Shown: positions 45,791-54,306 of the stretch, in pieces
Numbering within the stretch: position 1 is the first letter of the stretch
Layout: every line of letters starts with the position of its first letter
DNA from: Streptomyces sp. NBC_00557
Lineage (GTDB): Bacteria; Actinomycetota; Actinomycetes; Streptomycetales; Streptomycetaceae
Direction: 5' to 3'
DNA: 64,000 nt
Assembly (NCBI RefSeq): GCF_036345995.1
Contig: NZ_CP107796.1
Coordinates: 5,332,001-5,396,000, forward strand
Notes under the pieces: generated by a model
Database searches by the model: none
The model's input: only the letters and a program-made list of their open reading frames with translations
What the model was told of the DNA's origin: nothing
Program-made: the position numbers and the translations under genes

Positions 45791-46276
45791 CTAGCTCTGG
45801 GGGTGGTGCGCCGGGATCGGGGGCAGGTCGCCCGTCGTCTCGTATGCCGACAGCATGTCGATCCGCCGCACGTGACGCTCGTCACCGGAGAACGGCGTGT
45901 TGAGGAAGACCTCGACGAACTTCGTCGCCTCCTCCGTGCTGTGCATGCGCGCCCCCACCGCGACCACGTTGGCGTTGTTGTGCTGCCGCCCCAGCGCCGC
46001 GGTCTCCTCGCTCCAGGCCAGCGCCGCCCGCACGCCCTTCACCTTGTTCGCGGCGATCTGCTCCCCGTTGCCGGAGCCGCCGATCACGATGCCGAGGGCG
46101 TCGGCGTCCGCGGCCGTGCGCTCCGCGGCGCGCAGGCAGAAGGGCGGGTAGTCGTCCTGGGCGTCGTAGATGTGCGGACCGCAGTCGACGGGCTCGTGCC
46201 CCGCCGCCTTGAGCCACTCGACGAGGTGGTTCTTCAGTTCGTAGCCAGCATGGTCGGAGCCGAGATACACGCGCAT
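45791..46276 (-). CDS. rpiB: Ribose-5-phosphate isomerase B
   Basis: Interconverts ribose 5-phosphate and ribulose 5-phosphate, 161 residues (ATG 46276). GSDHAGYELK opens the protein, and the active site reads GGSGNGEQIAANK at 66-78. The usual Cys of this loop is Gly, with Glu72 as the expected base, as in the mycobacterial RpiB class. HNNANVVAVGARMHS and DERHVRRIDML complete the pattern. Confidence 0.94.
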   Translation of the reverse strand: MRVYLGSDHAGYELKNHLVEWLKAAGHEPVDCGPHIYDAQDDYPPFCLRAAERTAADADALGIVIGGSGNGEQIAANKVKGVRAALAWSEETAALGRQHNNANVVAVGARMHSTEEATKFVEVFLNTPFSGDERHVRRIDMLSAYETTGDLPPIPAHHPQS

Positions 46277-46404
46277 GCCATGAGTGTGACACGCGCACCA
46301 CCGGGCAGCAGCCTCGGGTGGCCGCACCCGCCGACGCGGCCCGCCGGCACTCCGCCGACGCGTCCCTGGCCAGGAAAAATGTGAGCGACGCCATAGAACC
46401 TCAA

Positions 46405-46447
46405 GGGAACCTCAAATAACAATACGGATTCAGAGGTTCCCGAATCC
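46405..46447. promoter_or_regulatory. Overlapping dyads upstream of the second amino acid permease
   Basis: GGGAACCTC (46405-46413) pairs with GAGGTTCCC (46433-46441) across 19 bases, and GGATTC (46426-46431) pairs with GAATCC (46442-46447). The two stems are mutually exclusive. GAACCTCAA is also repeated directly just before them. This lies 79 bases before the permease start, in an unusually A/T-rich gap. Confidence 0.45.
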
Positions 46448-46525
46448 ATTCACCTCGGATTCACTGGACCGACTCGTACACCGCTCGTGCGGGACGCTCA
46501 CCCCTGGCGCAAAGGAATTCCGTCC

Positions 46526-47953
46526 ATGACCCCTGGTTCGGGCCTTCAAGCAGGACTCAAGAACCGCCACCTGACGATGATCGCGATCGGTGGCGTCATC
46601 GGGGCCGGCCTCTTCGTCGGCTCCAGCACCGGTATCGCCACCGCGGGACCGGGCATTCTGTTGTCCTACGCCCTCGTCGGCACCCTCGTCGTCCTCGTGA
46701 TGCGGATGCTCGGCGAGATGTCCGCCGCGAACCCCACCTCCGGCTCCTTCTCCGAGCACGCCGACCGTGCCCTCGGCCGCTGGGCCGGGTTCTCCATCGG
46801 CTGGCTCTACTGGTTCTTCTGGGTCGTCGTGCTGGCCGTCGAGGCCACCGCCGGCGCCAAGATCCTCTCGGGCTGGGTCCCGGCCGTGCCGCAGTGGGGC
46901 TGGGCGCTCATCGTGATGACCGTGCTGACCGCGACCAACCTGGTCTCCGTCGGCTCCTACGGCGAGTTCGAGTTCTGGTTCGCCGGCATCAAGGTCGTGG
47001 CGATCGCCGCGTTCATCGCCATCGGTCTGCTGGCCGTCTTCGGCGTGCTTCCGGGGGTGCACGCGGACAAGGCGTCCTTCGGCAACCTGACGCACCACGG
47101 CGGCTTCCTGCCGCACGGCCCCGGCGCCATCCTCACCGGCGTGCTGCTGGTCGTCTTCTCCTTCATGGGCAGCGAGATCGCGACCCTGGCGGCCGGCGAG
47201 TCCGAGGACCCGCAGCGCGCGGTCACCAAGGCCACCAACAGCATCATCTGGCGGATCGGCGTCTTCTACCTGGGCTCGATCCTCGTCGTCGTCTCGCTGC
47301 TGCCGTGGAACGACCCGTCCCTCGAGAAGCAGGGCTCCTACGTCGCCGCGCTCAACTCGCTCGGCATCCCCGACGCCGGCCAGATCATGAACGTCGTCAT
47401 CCTGACGGCGGTGCTGTCCTGCCTCAACTCCGGCCTCTACACCGCCTCCCGCATGGCCTTCTCGCTCGGCCAGCGCGGTGACGCCCCGAAGTCGTTCGCC
47501 CGCACCACCGCGCGCGGCGTGCCGATGGCGGCGATCCTGGCCTCGGTCGTGTTCGGCTTCGTGGCCGTCTTCTTCAACTACGAGTTCCCCGACACGATCT
47601 TCCTCTTCCTGCTCAACTCCAGCGGCGCCGTGGCCCTGTTCGTCTGGCTGGCGATCTGCTTCTCCCAGCTGCGGATGCGCCGGATCATCCAGCGCGAGGC
47701 GCCGGAGAAGCTCGTCGTGAAGATGTGGCTCTACCCGTATCTGACCTGGGTGACGGCCGCCTTCATCGTCGGCGTCCTCGGCTACATGCTGACCGACACC
47801 AAGGGCGAGAGCAGCGGCCGCACGACCGTGCTGCTGTCGGTGGGCGTCGCGGTGGTCGTGGTGCTGATCGCCCTGGTGAAGGAGAGCATCGCGGCCAAGC
47901 GCCGCACGGCCTCGGCCGTCGAGGCCCCGGCCGACAAGGTCTCCGTCGGCTGA
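46526..47953 (+). CDS. Amino acid permease, APC/AAT family (second paralogue)
   Basis: A 475-residue amino acid:proton symporter. The same AAT signatures as in 37162-38547 are present ([63 protein letters not shown]). ATG 46526 with AAAGGAA about 9 bases upstream. The C-terminal tail is polar. GABA/aromatic/serine-type substrates are typical for AAT members. The upstream gap holds paired dyads suggesting regulated expression. Confidence 0.92.
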   Translation: MTPGSGLQAGLKNRHLTMIAIGGVIGAGLFVGSSTGIATAGPGILLSYALVGTLVVLVMRMLGEMSAANPTSGSFSEHADRALGRWAGFSIGWLYWFFWVVVLAVEATAGAKILSGWVPAVPQWGWALIVMTVLTATNLVSVGSYGEFEFWFAGIKVVAIAAFIAIGLLAVFGVLPGVHADKASFGNLTHHGGFLPHGPGAILTGVLLVVFSFMGSEIATLAAGESEDPQRAVTKATNSIIWRIGVFYLGSILVVVSLLPWNDPSLEKQGSYVAALNSLGIPDAGQIMNVVILTAVLSCLNSGLYTASRMAFSLGQRGDAPKSFARTTARGVPMAAILASVVFGFVAVFFNYEFPDTIFLFLLNSSGAVALFVWLAICFSQLRMRRIIQREAPEKLVVKMWLYPYLTWVTAAFIVGVLGYMLTDTKGESSGRTTVLLSVGVAVVVVLIALVKESIAAKRRTASAVEAPADKVSVG

Positions 47954-47983
47954 CCGGCCCTCACCTTCCCTCCCCTCACGGCC

Positions 47984-48016
47984 ACAGCACGGTGAAGCAT
48001 CCCTTCACCGTGCTGT
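47984..48016. terminator. Terminator after the amino acid permease
   Basis: Perfect 13-base arms (47984-47996, 48004-48016) with a 7-base loop, serving the permease and the convergent Eis-like gene. Confidence 0.87.
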
Positions 48017-48043
48017 CGGCCGTCGGGAACAAGGAGCGGCCGT

Positions 48044-49288
48044 CTAGAACCCGTGCGGCAGCCAGGGCGCCACCGGAGAGCCGAACGCCACGGACGCCTC
48101 CGTCAAACACCCCGGCCGCAGCTCCCGCACCCGGCCGGCCGCCGCCAGCGACAGCAGCGTCACCCCGCCGAGGTACGCGGCACCCAACTCCCGTACGGAC
48201 AGCGACAGGTCGGGAGCGTCGGTGGTGCGCTCGCACGACGCGCCCTTGGTGTCGCCCGTCAGCCGCCAGCGCCCCGCGTTCCACGGGCAGAAGGCGTCCT
48301 CCACCTCCAGCACCACGTCCACGGGCGCCTGATACGTGCGGGCCGACAGCGCCGCACCGACGTCGACCAGACGGACGTACGCGTCGTCCCGCAGGCGGGG
48401 GCGGCAGCGGCGGGGGTCCGAGACCAGGTACCGCCAGGCGTCGTCGACCGGCCGCGACCCCACCGACAGCGTCGTCATCAGGTCGATGCCGAACAGGAAC
48501 CGCCACAGCGCCGCCTCCGTGACCGGATCCAGCGCGGCCAGGTCCCTCAGCTTCACCGTGCCGTCGTGCCCGCTCTCGCCCCAGCCCAGCTTGGTGCTGT
48601 AGCGGACGTACCCGGTGATCTCGCCGTCCCGCTCGGCGACCGCGCACTGCAGCGCCGACGCCCCCTCCCGCTCGCTCGCGGGGTCGAGGAGACCGGCCCG
48701 CTCCCAGCCGGGCTGCCGGGCCAGCATCCCGGGCCGCCGCGGCACCAGCGCCGCGTACACCGCCTCGCAGGCCGGGAGGACCTCGGCGGGCGACGCGTAC
48801 CGCAGGCGTACGTCGTCCACGCCGGGCGGCAGGGTCAGCGTGACCCGGCCCGTGTCGATCTCGGCGGTCGTACGGAAGGTCGCCGCGCCGTACCCGAAGC
48901 GGCCGTAGATCGCCGGCTCGGACGCGGTCAGCACCGCCAGCGGCTCGCGGCCCAGCGCCCGTACGTCGTCCAGCTGCCGGCGCATCATCGCGGTCAGCAC
49001 CCCGCGCCGCCGGTGCGTGCCCGCCACGCCGACCATGGTCACCCCGGCCGCCGGGACCGCCGCCCCGCCCGGCACGGTCATCCGGAAGCTGAACGCGCCC
49101 GCCGTGCCGACGATCTCGTCCCCGTCCCAGGCGGCCAGGGAGCGGTCGAACTCGGTGAGCGACCTGTCCAGCTCGCGCTCCTCGGCCGGTGGCGGCGGGG
49201 CTCCGAAGGCGCGGTACAGCACGGCGTACCACCGGTCCCAGTCGGACTCGCGCAGCACCCTCAACTCGGTTACCCGGTCAGACCCCAT
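48044..49288 (-). CDS. Eis-type GNAT acetyltransferase
   Basis: A 414-residue Eis-family acetyltransferase: N-terminal GNAT domain with the acetyl-CoA loop VGVAGTHRRRGVLTAMMRR, a middle GNAT-like domain and a C-terminal SCP2-like domain, ending in Phe414 whose carboxylate is the family's general base. In mycobacteria Eis acetylates aminoglycosides and other amines. ATG 49288. Single gene, convergent with the permease. Confidence 0.92.
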   Translation of the reverse strand: MGSDRVTELRVLRESDWDRWYAVLYRAFGAPPPPAEERELDRSLTEFDRSLAAWDGDEIVGTAGAFSFRMTVPGGAAVPAAGVTMVGVAGTHRRRGVLTAMMRRQLDDVRALGREPLAVLTASEPAIYGRFGYGAATFRTTAEIDTGRVTLTLPPGVDDVRLRYASPAEVLPACEAVYAALVPRRPGMLARQPGWERAGLLDPASEREGASALQCAVAERDGEITGYVRYSTKLGWGESGHDGTVKLRDLAALDPVTEAALWRFLFGIDLMTTLSVGSRPVDDAWRYLVSDPRRCRPRLRDDAYVRLVDVGAALSARTYQAPVDVVLEVEDAFCPWNAGRWRLTGDTKGASCERTTDAPDLSLSVRELGAAYLGGVTLLSLAAAGRVRELRPGCLTEASVAFGSPVAPWLPHGF

Positions 49289-49462
49289 GGGCCATGCCTA
49301 TCAGCGGGCCGCGGGCCGGGCCAGCGAATTTCCCGCGGGCGGCGGCGCGACGGCGCCCGGTGCCGTTCACTGTGAGACGCACCGCGAAGCCCAACCCCGC
49401 ACGGGGGACAAGTGGGACCACCCGTGCCAAGCAGCCGGTCCGATGGATAGGGTCGCGAACTA

Positions 49463-50635
49463 ATGGCAGCAGGACGAGAGCGGCGATCGAAGGCCGAGAC
49501 GCTGACGGCCCGGTGGCGGATGCAGTGGCACCGGGCCCGGACCGGCCTGCGCAGAAGCGCCGTCGACTACTTCCGCGGCGACGGCTCCGACTGGATCGCG
49601 TTCGCCGGGCTGCTGCTCACCATCCCCCTCCTCATGGCCGTGACCCTGGTCGACTCGGTGTGGTGCTCGCCGGCCACCCTGGTGCTGCCCATCGTCGCGG
49701 GCGGGCTGCTGCTGCGCCCGGCGAGCCTGCTCGGCCTGTACGCGGCCGCCGCGACCGCGCTGATCGTGGAGTCGGTGCGGCTCGGCCCCTACACCGAGGG
49801 GCCGTCACGGGTCACCCCCGGCGTGGTGCTGGTGGTGGCCGCCTGCGGTTTCTTCGGGCTGCTCACGGCCCAGTTCCGCAGCCGGGTCGGGGTGCCCTGG
49901 CGGCGCGGCGGCACCATGCTGTTCGACCTGCGCGAGCGGATCCGGGTGCAGAGCAAACTGCCGAAGCTGCCGCAGGGCTGGCACCACGAGATGGCGCTGC
50001 GGCCGGCCGGCGGCCAGTCCTTCTCCGGTGACTTCGTCGTCGCCGCGCGGACGAACGGCGGCCGCACCCTGGAAGTCGTCCTCACGGACGTGTCCGGCAA
50101 GGGCATGGACGCCGGATCGCGCGCCCTGCTGCTGTCGGGCGCCTTCGGCGGCCTGCTGGGCTCCCTGCCCCCGCACGCCTTCCTCCCGGCCGCCAACGGC
50201 TATCTCCTCCGCCAGGACTGGGAGGAGGGCTTCGCCACCTCCATCCATCTCGTGCTGGACCTCGACTCCGGGGACTACGAGCTGTACTCCGCGGGCCATC
50301 CGCCGGGGCTGCAGCTGAGCGCGGGCAGCGGACGCTGGGAGGAGAAGGCCGCCGAGGGACCGCTGCTCGGCGTGTACGACGGCGCCCAGTTCGACCCCGT
50401 GAAGGGCTCCCTGCGCCCCGGGGACGTGCTGATGCTCTTCACGGACGGCCTGGTGGAGACCTCCGACCGGGACATCGTCGAGGGCATCGACCGCCTCACC
50501 GGCGAGGCCGACCGCTATGTCGCGGGCGGCTTCCACGGCGCCGCCTGGCACCTCATCGAGGCCGTCGCGAAGGACGTCAACGACGACCGGGCCCTGCTGC
50601 TGATCTGCCGCCAGGCGACGGCGGCGCCCCGCTGA
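49463..50635 (+). CDS. Membrane SpoIIE/PP2C-type serine phosphatase
   Basis: A 390-residue phosphatase. About 45 polar residues precede two to four membrane helices (about 47-130), followed by a cytoplasmic PP2C-like SpoIIE/RsbU domain (about 165-385). The metal-binding motifs are GDFVVA, LTDVSGKGMDAG, HPPGL and LFTDGLVET...NDDRALLL. Such enzymes dephosphorylate anti-sigma-factor antagonists. ATG 49463; a TAGGGT box lies about 10 bases upstream. No anti-sigma gene adjoins it. Confidence 0.88.
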   Translation: MAAGRERRSKAETLTARWRMQWHRARTGLRRSAVDYFRGDGSDWIAFAGLLLTIPLLMAVTLVDSVWCSPATLVLPIVAGGLLLRPASLLGLYAAAATALIVESVRLGPYTEGPSRVTPGVVLVVAACGFFGLLTAQFRSRVGVPWRRGGTMLFDLRERIRVQSKLPKLPQGWHHEMALRPAGGQSFSGDFVVAARTNGGRTLEVVLTDVSGKGMDAGSRALLLSGAFGGLLGSLPPHAFLPAANGYLLRQDWEEGFATSIHLVLDLDSGDYELYSAGHPPGLQLSAGSGRWEEKAAEGPLLGVYDGAQFDPVKGSLRPGDVLMLFTDGLVETSDRDIVEGIDRLTGEADRYVAGGFHGAAWHLIEAVAKDVNDDRALLLICRQATAAPR

Positions 50636-50661
50636 GCGGCGCCCCGGGCCACACTGGGGCG

Positions 50662-51123
50662 ATGACACCACTCACGCTCGCACAGGTCGAGGCCGTCGCC
50701 CGCGCCGCCCACGAGGGCCGGACCGACAAGGCGGGACGGCCGTACGCCGAGCATCTCGCCGCCGTCGCCGCCGGGGTGCGCGCCCGGGGCGGCGATGCGG
50801 AGCAGATCGCGGCGGCCTGGCTGCACGACTCCGTCGAGGACGACGCGCTCAGCCGCCAGTGGCTCGAACAGGCGGCGCTGACCGCGCGGACGAAGGCCAT
50901 CGTGGACGCCCTCACCAGACGGCCGGGGGAGGAGCCGGAGGCGTACGCCCGGCGGATCCTCGCCACGGACGGCGCGCGGCTGGTGAAGGAGGCCGACCTC
51001 GCGCACAACGCCGACCCGCGGCGGCTCGCCGCCCTGGACGAGCCGACCCGGACGCGACTGACCGAGAAGTACGCCCGGATGCGCGCCCTTCTCGGTCTGC
51101 CGGAGCCGGCTCCTAGGCGCTGA
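50662..51123 (+). CDS. HD-domain protein (RelA/SpoT hydrolase-like)
   Basis: A 153-residue HD-type phosphohydrolase-like protein. Metal ligands: His31 (YAEHLAAV), His55-Asp56 (AAWLHDSVED) and Asp in VKEADLAHN. The pattern is like SpoT/MESH1-type (p)ppGpp hydrolases but short. Its stop overlaps the 3' end of the minus-strand acyltransferase gene by 11 bases. Confidence 0.8.
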   Translation: MTPLTLAQVEAVARAAHEGRTDKAGRPYAEHLAAVAAGVRARGGDAEQIAAAWLHDSVEDDALSRQWLEQAALTARTKAIVDALTRRPGEEPEAYARRILATDGARLVKEADLAHNADPRRLAALDEPTRTRLTEKYARMRALLGLPEPAPRR

Positions 51124-52354
51124 CCTTCTCCCGCTCGCGCTCCTGCTGCCCGCGCCGGCGGGCGACTTCGGCCGCGTCCTGCTTGAACGCCCACTCCATC
51201 CGCGGCTCCATCGCGAACCGGAAGACACGCTGGACGGGCTTGGTGCACAGCACGGTCACGGCGGCCCCCGCGAGGAGGGTCACCAGGATCTCGCCCAGCG
51301 GCCGGTGCAGCCAGGCGTGGTCGAACAGGCCGCGGTAGTCGGCGAACTTCACCAGGAAGCCGTGCAGCAGATAGCCGTACAGGGTGCCCGCGCCCAGGGC
51401 CGTGAACCACGTCCTGCGGCGCGGCACCCAGGAGTAGAAGCAGGCCGTCAGCAGCAGCGAGCAGCCCATCAGCGCCAGCGTCATCACCGGGCCGCACCAC
51501 CAGGGCGCACCCAGCTCCTGCGCCGCGTCACGGTGGTAGAACCACGCGGTGTTCATACGCGGCACCGCCCACCAGCCGACCACCAGCGCGGCGGCGAACA
51601 CCGGCACCGCGGCGATCCGCACCGAGCGGCGGCGCACCCGCTGGAAGTGCTCGGGCTTCATGCACAGGCCGAGCACGAAGTACGGCAGGAACTGCAGGAC
51701 GCGCTGCAGATCCAGGTCGTCGCCGATGTTCGGGGTGACGGACGCCAGCATGGCGATGCCGAGGGCGACCGCGAACGGCGAGCGCACCAGCTTCCAGATC
51801 GGCGTCGTCAGCCGCCAGACGAACAGGGCGACCAGGAACCAGGTCAGATACCAGGGGTCGAGGAGGCTGATCTCCTCGTGCGAGCCCGTGATGAGGTTCT
51901 TGAACGTCGGGTACGCCGTCTCGAACAGGACGTACGGCACCACGACACCGGTGATCAGCCGCTTCAGCCGGTCCGGGCGCATGTCGAAACTGCGCGAGAA
52001 GTAGCCAGAGATGATGATGAACGCCGGCATGTGGAAGCAGTACACGACGGTGTAGACCGCCTCCAGGATCCGGCTGTCGCCCTTGAGCGGCTCCCAGGAG
52101 TGACCCATCGCGACGAGCACGATCGCCAGGTACTTGGCGTTGTCGAAGAACGCGTCGCGCTGTTTGCCGGCCGGCTGCCGGGTGCCGGGTTTTTCACCGG
52201 GTCTGTCCGCCTTCGCCGGGCCCTCCTGCGCACTCATCGGGGTACGCGGACCGGGCACTCCGGCCGCCGGCGACTGCGCCGGGGGGAGCGGCCTGCGGTT
52301 CTGGCCGGGGGACGGGGCGGCGTCAAACATCTCAGGCACCCTAGCGTTGTCCAT
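51113..52354 (-). CDS. Acyltransferase 3 family membrane protein
   Basis: A roughly 413-residue integral membrane acyltransferase (Acyl_transf_3/OafA-like fold). After a long Pro-rich N-terminus the core begins RDAFFDNAKYLAIVLVAMGHSWEPL, with the family His, then ten or so helices (PAFIIISGYFSRSF, YLTWFLVALFVWRL). It could modify a surface glycan or lipid. Starts at 52381, 52354 and 52330 are possible; 52354 is used. Convergent with the HD gene. Confidence 0.8.
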   Translation of the reverse strand: MDNARVPEMFDAAPSPGQNRRPLPPAQSPAAGVPGPRTPMSAQEGPAKADRPGEKPGTRQPAGKQRDAFFDNAKYLAIVLVAMGHSWEPLKGDSRILEAVYTVVYCFHMPAFIIISGYFSRSFDMRPDRLKRLITGVVVPYVLFETAYPTFKNLITGSHEEISLLDPWYLTWFLVALFVWRLTTPIWKLVRSPFAVALGIAMLASVTPNIGDDLDLQRVLQFLPYFVLGLCMKPEHFQRVRRRSVRIAAVPVFAAALVVGWWAVPRMNTAWFYHRDAAQELGAPWWCGPVMTLALMGCSLLLTACFYSWVPRRRTWFTALGAGTLYGYLLHGFLVKFADYRGLFDHAWLHRPLGEILVTLLAGAAVTVLCTKPVQRVFRFAMEPRMEWAFKQDAAEVARRRGQQEREREKVSA

Positions 52355-52771
52355 GGGATTTCGTAAAACCCCAGCCGTCATTCCTGGTTATCGCCTTCGG
52401 GTACCCGCTGATTTACAGAACTTGCCTGCCCTGTCTACGTGATGACAGGCACACGGGAGCCGTCGGATCACCCTCGATGTCCCGATTCATCCCCACTAAA
52501 TGGGGCATACGGCGTCTCTGTGTCATCAATTCGAATTACCTGCACACAGGATGTGTGGAGGCGGCAACGAAGTCGCGTAATTCCCGCGGCGGTCACGCAC
52601 CGGCGACCCGGTCGAATTACCGTGCGGCGCATCGCCCGCACCGGTCCGGTGTCCGACGTTGTGTCACGGTCCGCATGGGCGGGCCGGGTTGGTGGCACGA
52701 TGGTTCTGGCGGGGGTGCGCGGGCCGTACCTCCGGGCCGGGAGAGCGGACCGACCGAGGGTGTGATCAGTT
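52355..52771. other. Intergenic region upstream of the 64-residue gene
   Basis: 417 bases between divergent genes without a credible gene, less G+C-rich than its surroundings. A small hairpin CCCCA-CTAAA-TGGGG lies at 52491-52505. No promoter is assigned with confidence. Confidence 0.4.
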
Positions 52772-52966
52772 GTGGCCATTTCACTGTCTGTGGTGCTGCT
52801 GTTGGCGATCATCCTTGTAGTGCTCCTGAGAGGGGGCAACATCAAGGCGGGCCCCGCGATCGTCGCGGTCCTCTTCGGCTTCTTCCTCGCGTCGACCGGC
52901 ATGGCCCCGTCCATCGACCGCTTCCTGAACTCGATAGCGGACTCGATCAGCTCGATCAAGTTCTGA
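52772..52966 (+). CDS. Small membrane protein, 64 residues
   Basis: GTG 52772 encodes a hydrophobic protein with two membrane segments (ISLSVVLLLAIILVVLLRGG and AIVAVLFGFFLASTGMAPS) and a short polar C-terminal helix. Codons have high G/C third positions. Function unknown; not recognised as a toxin or phage protein. Confidence 0.7.
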   Translation: MAISLSVVLLLAIILVVLLRGGNIKAGPAIVAVLFGFFLASTGMAPSIDRFLNSIADSISSIKF

Positions 52967-53079
52967 CGGGACGGGCCCCGGGGATTCGCCGACGGGGCGT
53001 ACGGCCTCCGAGCCGACCGGGGCGGCTGCACGGCGTCCGGGCCACCGACGCATACGGAGCCGACACGGCACCGCCGGGC

Positions 53080-53520
53080 CCGGCCCCGGACCTGCCTGAG
53101 GCGCGGCCCTGCTCCCGCCTGAGGCCCGGCCCCGGTCCTGCTGAGGCCCGGCCCGGGACCCGCACGAGGCTTGGCCCCGGCCTGCCTGAGGCCGGGCCCC
53201 GGCCCCGGTCTCGCACCCCGAACATGAAGGTGATCCGGTGCCGTTCGATCATCTCGAGGGTCGTCCCGGGGTCGAAGGCCTCGGCCAGGACGCAGGCGCC
53301 GCCCTTGAGCAGGACCGGCAGGGTGAGGCCCGGCCCCGGTCCTGCTGAGGCCCGGCCCGGGACCCGCCTGGGACCCGCACGAGGGTCGGCCCCGGTCCCG
53401 CCTGGGGCCCGGCCCCGGATCAGCCCGAGGCCCGGCCGCGGCCCCGGTCCCGCCCGAGGGCCCAGGTCCCGGTCTCGCCTGAGGCCCGGTCCGGTCCCCG
53501 CCCGAGGCACGGCCCCGCCG
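53080..53520 (+). repeat. Degenerate GAGGCCCGGCCCCGG tandem-like repeats
   Basis: Ten or more diverged copies of a unit near TGAGGCCCGGCCCCGGTCC, spaced 20-50 bases. Two exact 44-base copies are at 53118-53161 and 53324-53367, flanking the ligase relic. Unit length varies and there are no unique spacers, so it is not a CRISPR. Confidence 0.75.
53214..53327 (-). pseudogene. Acyl-CoA ligase (AMP-binding enzyme) relic, 38 codons
   Basis: The minus strand reads LPVLLKGGACVLAEAFDP followed by LEMIERHRITFMFGV. This is a conserved internal segment of fatty-acyl-CoA ligases (LL..GG..VL...FDP...L..IE...TF.FGVP). Both ends pass abruptly into repeat DNA. It cannot encode an enzyme and is a captured or decayed fragment. 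Confidence 0.75.
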
Positions 53521-53750
53521 AAGCGGGACAGGGCCTCGTGGCCGGGTGGGGAGCCGCGGGGAACTCCATCGGGCACGCGCCGGGCACGGCGGGCCCGACG
53601 CTTCCGGAGAATCGCCGCCCTGCCCTGCCGCCGATGACCGCACACCGCTTCCCGCCGCCCGGTCGGCCGGCCCTGGTCCCGCGCGCCGCCCGCGCCGCCG
53701 GCCGAAGGGGTACGCCGGGGACACGGAGGGCTGAGCGGCCCCCGGAACGG

Positions 53751-53796
53751 CCGAAGGCCCAGGGAGAGGAAACCAACCTCTTACCTGGGCCTTCGG
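53751..53796. terminator. Terminator of the tRNA-Gly gene
   Basis: Perfect 13-base arms (53751-53763, 53784-53796) with an inner GAGAGG/CCTCTT stem, eight bases beyond the 3' end of the leftward tRNA-Gly gene. Confidence 0.85.
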
Positions 53797-53803
53797 CATC
53801 GAG

Positions 53804-53874
53804 AGCGGGCGACGGGAATCGAACCCGCGTAGCTAGTTTGGAAGACTAGGGCTCTACCATTGAGCTACGCCCGC
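53804..53874 (-). tRNA. tRNA-Gly(UCC)
   Basis: Minus-strand cloverleaf: acceptor GCGGGCG paired with CGCCCGC, D arm GTAGCTCAATGGTAGAGC, anticodon loop CTTCCAA with anticodon UCC, T arm GGGTTCGATTCCC. The CCA end is not encoded. Confidence 0.95.
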
Positions 53875-54050
53875 GACAGTGCGCCGCAGGTCGGTGACCG
53901 CGGCACTGGAAGGCATCGTAGCGGGTCGGCCGCCGCGGAGGCCAACGAGTTGATCCGGAGAGCCGCCGCGGTCCCGCCTCCCCGGGCGCGGCCTCGCGGA
54001 ATGCGGCCGACGCCGTCGCCCGGTGCATGTACCCTACGTGTCGCACCAGA

Positions 54051-54127
54051 CGGGGTGTGGCGCAGCTTGGTAGCGCGTCCGCTTTGGGAGCGGAAGGCCG
54101 TGGGTTCAAATCCCGCCACCCCGACCA
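54051..54127 (+). tRNA. tRNA-Pro(UGG)
   Basis: Plus-strand cloverleaf: acceptor CGGGGTG paired with CACCCCG, anticodon loop with UGG, T arm GGGTTCAAATCCC, discriminator A and an encoded CCA (54125-54127). No duplicate of its 3' end is visible, so no integrated element is attached here. Confidence 0.95.
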
Positions 54128-54156
54128 CCGGCTCGACGGCACCTGATGATCGCCTT

Positions 54157-54185
54157 TTGGGGCGCTGACCGGCTGCGGTTACTAT
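54157..54185 (+). promoter_or_regulatory. Probable promoter of tig
   Basis: TTGGGG at 54157-54162 and TACTAT at 54180-54185 with a 17-base spacer, about 120 bases upstream of the trigger factor start. Confidence 0.5.
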
Positions 54186-54306
54186 GCAAGCTGCGCGCCC
54201 GTGTGTCCCGGCCCTCAGGGCCCATGAACTCCTCCGGGCGGCGAAATCCGCCGGACCTGTCTGGCTCCGGCAGAACCCAAGCAGTCAGCCACAAGGAGAC
54301 CGAACC

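Larger units (their letters stand above)
52967..53803. other. Gene-free region of G+C-rich degenerate repeats with a relic
   Basis: 837 bases without a credible intact gene. From about 53080 to 53520 a motif near TGAGGCCCGGCCCCGGTCC recurs in degenerate copies of 20-30 bases on one strand. An acyl-CoA ligase relic (53214-53327) and an exact 44-bp duplication lie inside. A terminator for the leftward tRNA-Gly gene is at its right end. Confidence 0.7.

Noticed and set aside
53080..53520. CRISPR array
   Set aside because: Units are degenerate, of variable spacing, without unique spacers, and no cas genes are present.
52477..53637. 386-residue plus-strand frame across the repeat region
   Set aside because: Spans a small gene in another frame and G+C repeats; composition is Arg/Pro/Gly filler without domains.
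53804..54127. Integration site at the tRNA-Gly or tRNA-Pro gene
   Set aside because: No integrase and no repeated 3' end of either tRNA in the window.
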